Source: Alphaproteobacteria bacterium
Lineage (GTDB): Bacteria; Pseudomonadota; Alphaproteobacteria; Rhizobiales; Amorphaceae
Length of the DNA: 54,302 nucleotides
Direction: 5' to 3'
Assembly (NCBI GenBank): GCA_030431335.1
Contig: JAUIJH010000015.1
Span: 1 to 54,302 of the forward strand
Shown here: in pieces, positions 51,619 to 54,302 of the stretch
Position numbering within the stretch: position 1 is the first letter of the stretch
Layout: each line of letters opens with the position of its first letter
Notes under the pieces: generated by a model
What the model saw: only the letters and a program-made list of their open reading frames with translations
Told to the model about the DNA's origin: nothing
Databases searched by the model: none
Translations under genes and position numbers: made by a program

Positions 51619-54237
51619 GTGCCCGACACGCCTACCTCGCTGCGCTCCGATCTTCTGCCCCAGCCCTTCGCCGGCTGGTTCGGCGAGCGCGGCTGGTCGC
51701 CCCGGCCCCACCAGCTCGACCTCATCGAAAAAGCCCAGGCCGGCCGCTCCGCCCTCCTCATCGCCCCCACCGGGGCGGGCAAGACGCTGGCGGGCTTCCT
51801 GCCCAGCCTCATCTCCCTCGCCCGGCGCAATCGCGGCCGCAACGCCAAGGCGCGCGAGGGGCCGCACACCCTCTATATCTCCCCCCTCAAGGCGCTGGCG
51901 GTGGATATTGCGCGCAACCTCGCCACCCCCATCGCCGAGATGGACCTTGCCATCACCATCGAAACGCGCACCGGCGACACCCCCCAGAACCGCCGCCGCC
52001 GCCAGAAGGAGAACCCGCCCGACATCCTCCTCACCACCGCCGAGCAGGTCGCCCTCCTCATCAGCCAGGGCGACGCGGCGCGCTTCTTTTCAGAACTCGA
52101 GGTGGTGATCGTCGACGAGCTGCACGCCCTCGTCACCTCCAAGCGCGGCGATCTCCTGTCGCTCGGCCTCGCGCGGCTGCGCCAGCACGCGCCGGGCCTG
52201 CGCACCGTGGGGCTGTCGGCCACCGTCGCCCACCCGCAGGACCTGTGCGCCTACCTCGTCGGCCAGGGCCAGCCCGACATCGCCCGCGCCGACCTCATCG
52301 AGGTGACCGGCGGCGCCAAGCCCGACATCACCATCCTGAAATCCGACGCCCGCGTCCCCTGGTCCGGCCACATGACGCGCTGGGCGCTCGGCGACATCTA
52401 CGCCCTCATCAAGGCGCACCGCACCAGCCTCGTCTTCGTCAACACGCGCTCCCAGGCGGAGATGCTGTTCCACGAGCTGTGGCGCATCAACGAGGACACG
52501 CTTCCCATCGCGCTGCACCACGGCTCGCTCGACACCGCCCAGCGCCGCAAGGTGGAGGCGGCCATGGCCCAGAACCGCCTGCGCGCCGTGGTCTGCACCT
52601 CCACGCTCGACCTCGGCATCGACTGGGGCGACGTCGACTTGGTGATTCATGTCGGCGCACCGAAAGGGGCCTCCCGCCTCGCCCAGCGCATCGGCCGCTC
52701 CAACCACCGCATGGACGAGCCGTCCAAGGCCGTGCTCGTCCCCTCCAACCGCTTCGAGGTGCTGGAGTGCCAGGCCGCGCTCGACGGCTCGTATCTCGGC
52801 CACCAGGACACCCCGCCCATCCGCGACGGCGGGCTCGACGTCCTCGCCCAGCACGTCCTCGGCATGGCCGTCGCCGCCCCCTTCGACGCGGTCGCCCTCT
52901 ACGACGAGATCGTCTCCGCCTACCCCTATCGCGCGCTCGATTGGGAGACCTTCGAGCGCGTCGTCGATTTCGTCGCCACCGGCGGCTATGCCCTGCGCGC
53001 CTACGAGCGCTACGCCAAGATCCGCCGCCGCAAGGACGGGCTGTGGCGCATGTCCCACCCCTCGATCGCGCAGCAATACCGGCTCAACATCGGCACCATC
53101 GTGGAGGTGCCCTACCTCACCGTCCGTCTCGTCTCCAAGCGCGGCAAGAGCCCCGCGCGCGGCGGGCGTGTCCTCGGCCAGGTGGAGGAATATTTCGTCA
53201 ACACCCTCGCGCCGGGCGACACGTTCCTGTTCTCCGGCGAGGTGCTGCGCCTGGAGGGCGTGCGCGACAACGAGGTCCTCGTCACCCGCTCCAAGACCAA
53301 CGAGCCGAAAATTCCCTATTACGGCGGCTCCAAGTTCCCCCTCACCACCTACCTCGCGGCCGGCGTGCGCGCGATGCTGGCCGACCCGGAGGCGCGCGCC
53401 ATGCTGCCCGCCCAGGTGCGCGAGTGGATCGACCTGCAGGGCGAGCGCTCGCGCCTGCCCACCCGCACCGAGCTCCTGGTCGAGACGTTTCCGCGCGGCA
53501 AGCGGCACTATCTCGTCGCCTACCCCTTCGAGGGGCGCCTCGCGCACCAGACATTGGGCATGCTGATCACGCGCCGCCTGGAGCGCATGGGCCTCCACCC
53601 CATCGGCTACATCGCGTCCGACTACGCCCTCGCCGTGTGGGGGCTCGGCGACTACACGGCCGCCTTCGCCGGTCCCGAGCGCACCATGGCCGACCTCTTC
53701 TGCGAGGATCTCCTCGGCGACGATCTCGACGAGTGGCTCGCCCAGTCCATCCTCATGAAGCGCACCTTCCGCGCCTGCGCCGAGATCGCCCAGCTCATCG
53801 AGCGCCGCCACCCGGGCAAGGAGAAGACCGGCCGCCAGGTCACCGTGTCCACCGACCTCGTCTACGACGTGCTCAGGAGCCACGAGCCGGACCACATCCT
53901 GCTGCGCGCCACCTGGTCGGACGCGGCCACCGGCCTCCTCGACATCCGCCGCCTCGGCGACATGCTGGCCCGCGTCAAGAGCCACATAGTACACCAGCCG
54001 TTAACCAGGATATCCCCACTTGCGGTCCCCATCATGCTCGAAATCGGCAAGGAGATCGTCCATGGTGAGGCGTCCGAGGCGCTGCTGCAGGAAGCGGCCG
54101 ACCTGCTGGTCTCGGAGGCTATGGGCAGCGCGGCCGGAAGCGCGGCGGAAAGCGCTGGGGGATCGGCAGCGAGAGGATCGGAGGCCGGATCCGAGGGGAT
54201 GGGCTCCGAATCGGTGGGCTCGGAGGTAGCGGGTTGA
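51619..54237 (+). CDS. Lhr-type DEXH helicase, ligase-associated
   Basis: An 872-residue superfamily 2 helicase with Walker A APTGAGKT (49-56), DELH box (about 165), 'LSATVAHP', and 'QRIGRSNHR' (about 355). The winged-helix and Lhr C-terminal domains follow, with 'VPYLTVRLVSKRGKSPARG'. It belongs with the ligase-associated DNA damage response helicases that work with the ATP-dependent ligase and PdeM. The last 38 residues are a Gly/Ser/Ala/Glu tail that looks like an added low-complexity segment. The GTG start at 51619 gives a family-like N-terminus. The next gene overlaps its stop. Confidence 0.92.
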   Translation: MPDTPTSLRSDLLPQPFAGWFGERGWSPRPHQLDLIEKAQAGRSALLIAPTGAGKTLAGFLPSLISLARRNRGRNAKAREGPHTLYISPLKALAVDIARNLATPIAEMDLAITIETRTGDTPQNRRRRQKENPPDILLTTAEQVALLISQGDAARFFSELEVVIVDELHALVTSKRGDLLSLGLARLRQHAPGLRTVGLSATVAHPQDLCAYLVGQGQPDIARADLIEVTGGAKPDITILKSDARVPWSGHMTRWALGDIYALIKAHRTSLVFVNTRSQAEMLFHELWRINEDTLPIALHHGSLDTAQRRKVEAAMAQNRLRAVVCTSTLDLGIDWGDVDLVIHVGAPKGASRLAQRIGRSNHRMDEPSKAVLVPSNRFEVLECQAALDGSYLGHQDTPPIRDGGLDVLAQHVLGMAVAAPFDAVALYDEIVSAYPYRALDWETFERVVDFVATGGYALRAYERYAKIRRRKDGLWRMSHPSIAQQYRLNIGTIVEVPYLTVRLVSKRGKSPARGGRVLGQVEEYFVNTLAPGDTFLFSGEVLRLEGVRDNEVLVTRSKTNEPKIPYYGGSKFPLTTYLAAGVRAMLADPEARAMLPAQVREWIDLQGERSRLPTRTELLVETFPRGKRHYLVAYPFEGRLAHQTLGMLITRRLERMGLHPIGYIASDYALAVWGLGDYTAAFAGPERTMADLFCEDLLGDDLDEWLAQSILMKRTFRACAEIAQLIERRHPGKEKTGRQVTVSTDLVYDVLRSHEPDHILLRATWSDAATGLLDIRRLGDMLARVKSHIVHQPLTRISPLAVPIMLEIGKEIVHGEASEALLQEAADLLVSEAMGSAAGSAAESAGGSAARGSEAGSEGMGSESVGSEVAG

Positions 54238-54302
54238 GTTTGCGTAACGAGGCGCCCTACGGCATGGCCGCGATGGGCGCGTTCTCCCTGCCCGGTCCGC
54301 GC
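54234..54302 (+). CDS. Probable PdeM-type nuclease, 5' end only (partial)
   Basis: An open frame begins at TTG 54234, overlapping the helicase stop (TTGA), with a perfect GGAGG 7 bases upstream (54222-54226), and runs off the window after 23 codons. An internal ATG at 54264 is an alternative start. The sequence '…GAFSLPGPR' fits the start of ligase-associated endonuclease PdeM, which usually follows this helicase. The name rests mainly on that neighbour rule. Confidence 0.55.
   Translation, partial: MSLRNEAPYGMAAMGAFSLPGPR

Overview
This window comes from a high-GC Gram-negative bacterium, most likely an alphaproteobacterium of the Hyphomicrobiales (Rhizobiales) type. The inference rests on the strong G/C bias at third codon positions, a FixJ-type regulator, a FecR/CHASE2-cyclase locus, outer-membrane proteins, and a ligase-associated Lhr-type DNA repair set. 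No rRNA, tRNA, CRISPR array or insertion sequence was recognised. About 46 protein genes are packed tightly, many with 4-base start/stop overlaps.

Layout. (1) 1-4462: possible 3' end of a gene with a hairpin, a chloroperoxidase-like alpha/beta hydrolase, and a FUSC/DUF1656/HlyD efflux trio of the AaeXAB kind. (2) 4498-16787: a LacI regulator divergent from a ten-gene catabolic operon. The operon encodes an RraA-like aldolase, an amidohydrolase, a complete oligopeptide-type ABC importer, an enolase-superfamily enzyme, an aspartoacylase-like deacylase and an IlvD/Edd dehydratase. A perfect 16-bp palindrome next to a sigma70-like promoter, and a 13/16 match before lacI, are the probable operators. 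(3) 16830-25019: Dps, an orphan FixJ-like regulator, and a divergent FecR/TPR-porin versus CHASE2-cyclase signalling locus. (4) 25028-26337: two 99-bp copies of a palindromic intergenic repeat and a RES/Xre toxin-antitoxin pair. (5) 26530-33948: an FAH-family hydrolase, then a tightly coupled operon (V4R protein, flavin reductase-MarR fusion, acyl-CoA ligase, thiolase-like protein, DUF35 protein) that looks like aromatic or alicyclic degradation without its oxygenase, a divergent FAD-linked dehydrogenase, and a GNAT enzyme.

(6) 33959-42508 is the most unusual part. It is a near mirror-image divergent locus. Each side begins with a small two-helix membrane protein carrying an extracytoplasmic domain, followed by a larger protein in which a similar domain is fused to an MFS-like multi-helix region. 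One side ends in an orphan periplasmic substrate-binding protein and the other in a HAMP-SpoIIE/PP2C phosphatase. Four of the extracytoplasmic domains share a G-(I/L)-P-(L/V) signature at the same distance from the first membrane helix. I propose that this is one sensing system and do not recognise it as a described one.

(7) 42599-46770: an operon of a PHB-depolymerase-like esterase, ureE, ureF, ureG and a PAS-adenylate/guanylate cyclase, without urease structural genes in the window. (8) 46850-54302: an ATP-dependent DNA ligase and a divergent Lhr-type helicase followed by the start of a probable PdeM nuclease gene, separated by a 927-residue membrane-anchored coiled-coil protein.

All identifications are from reading motifs by eye. 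No database search or structure prediction was run.
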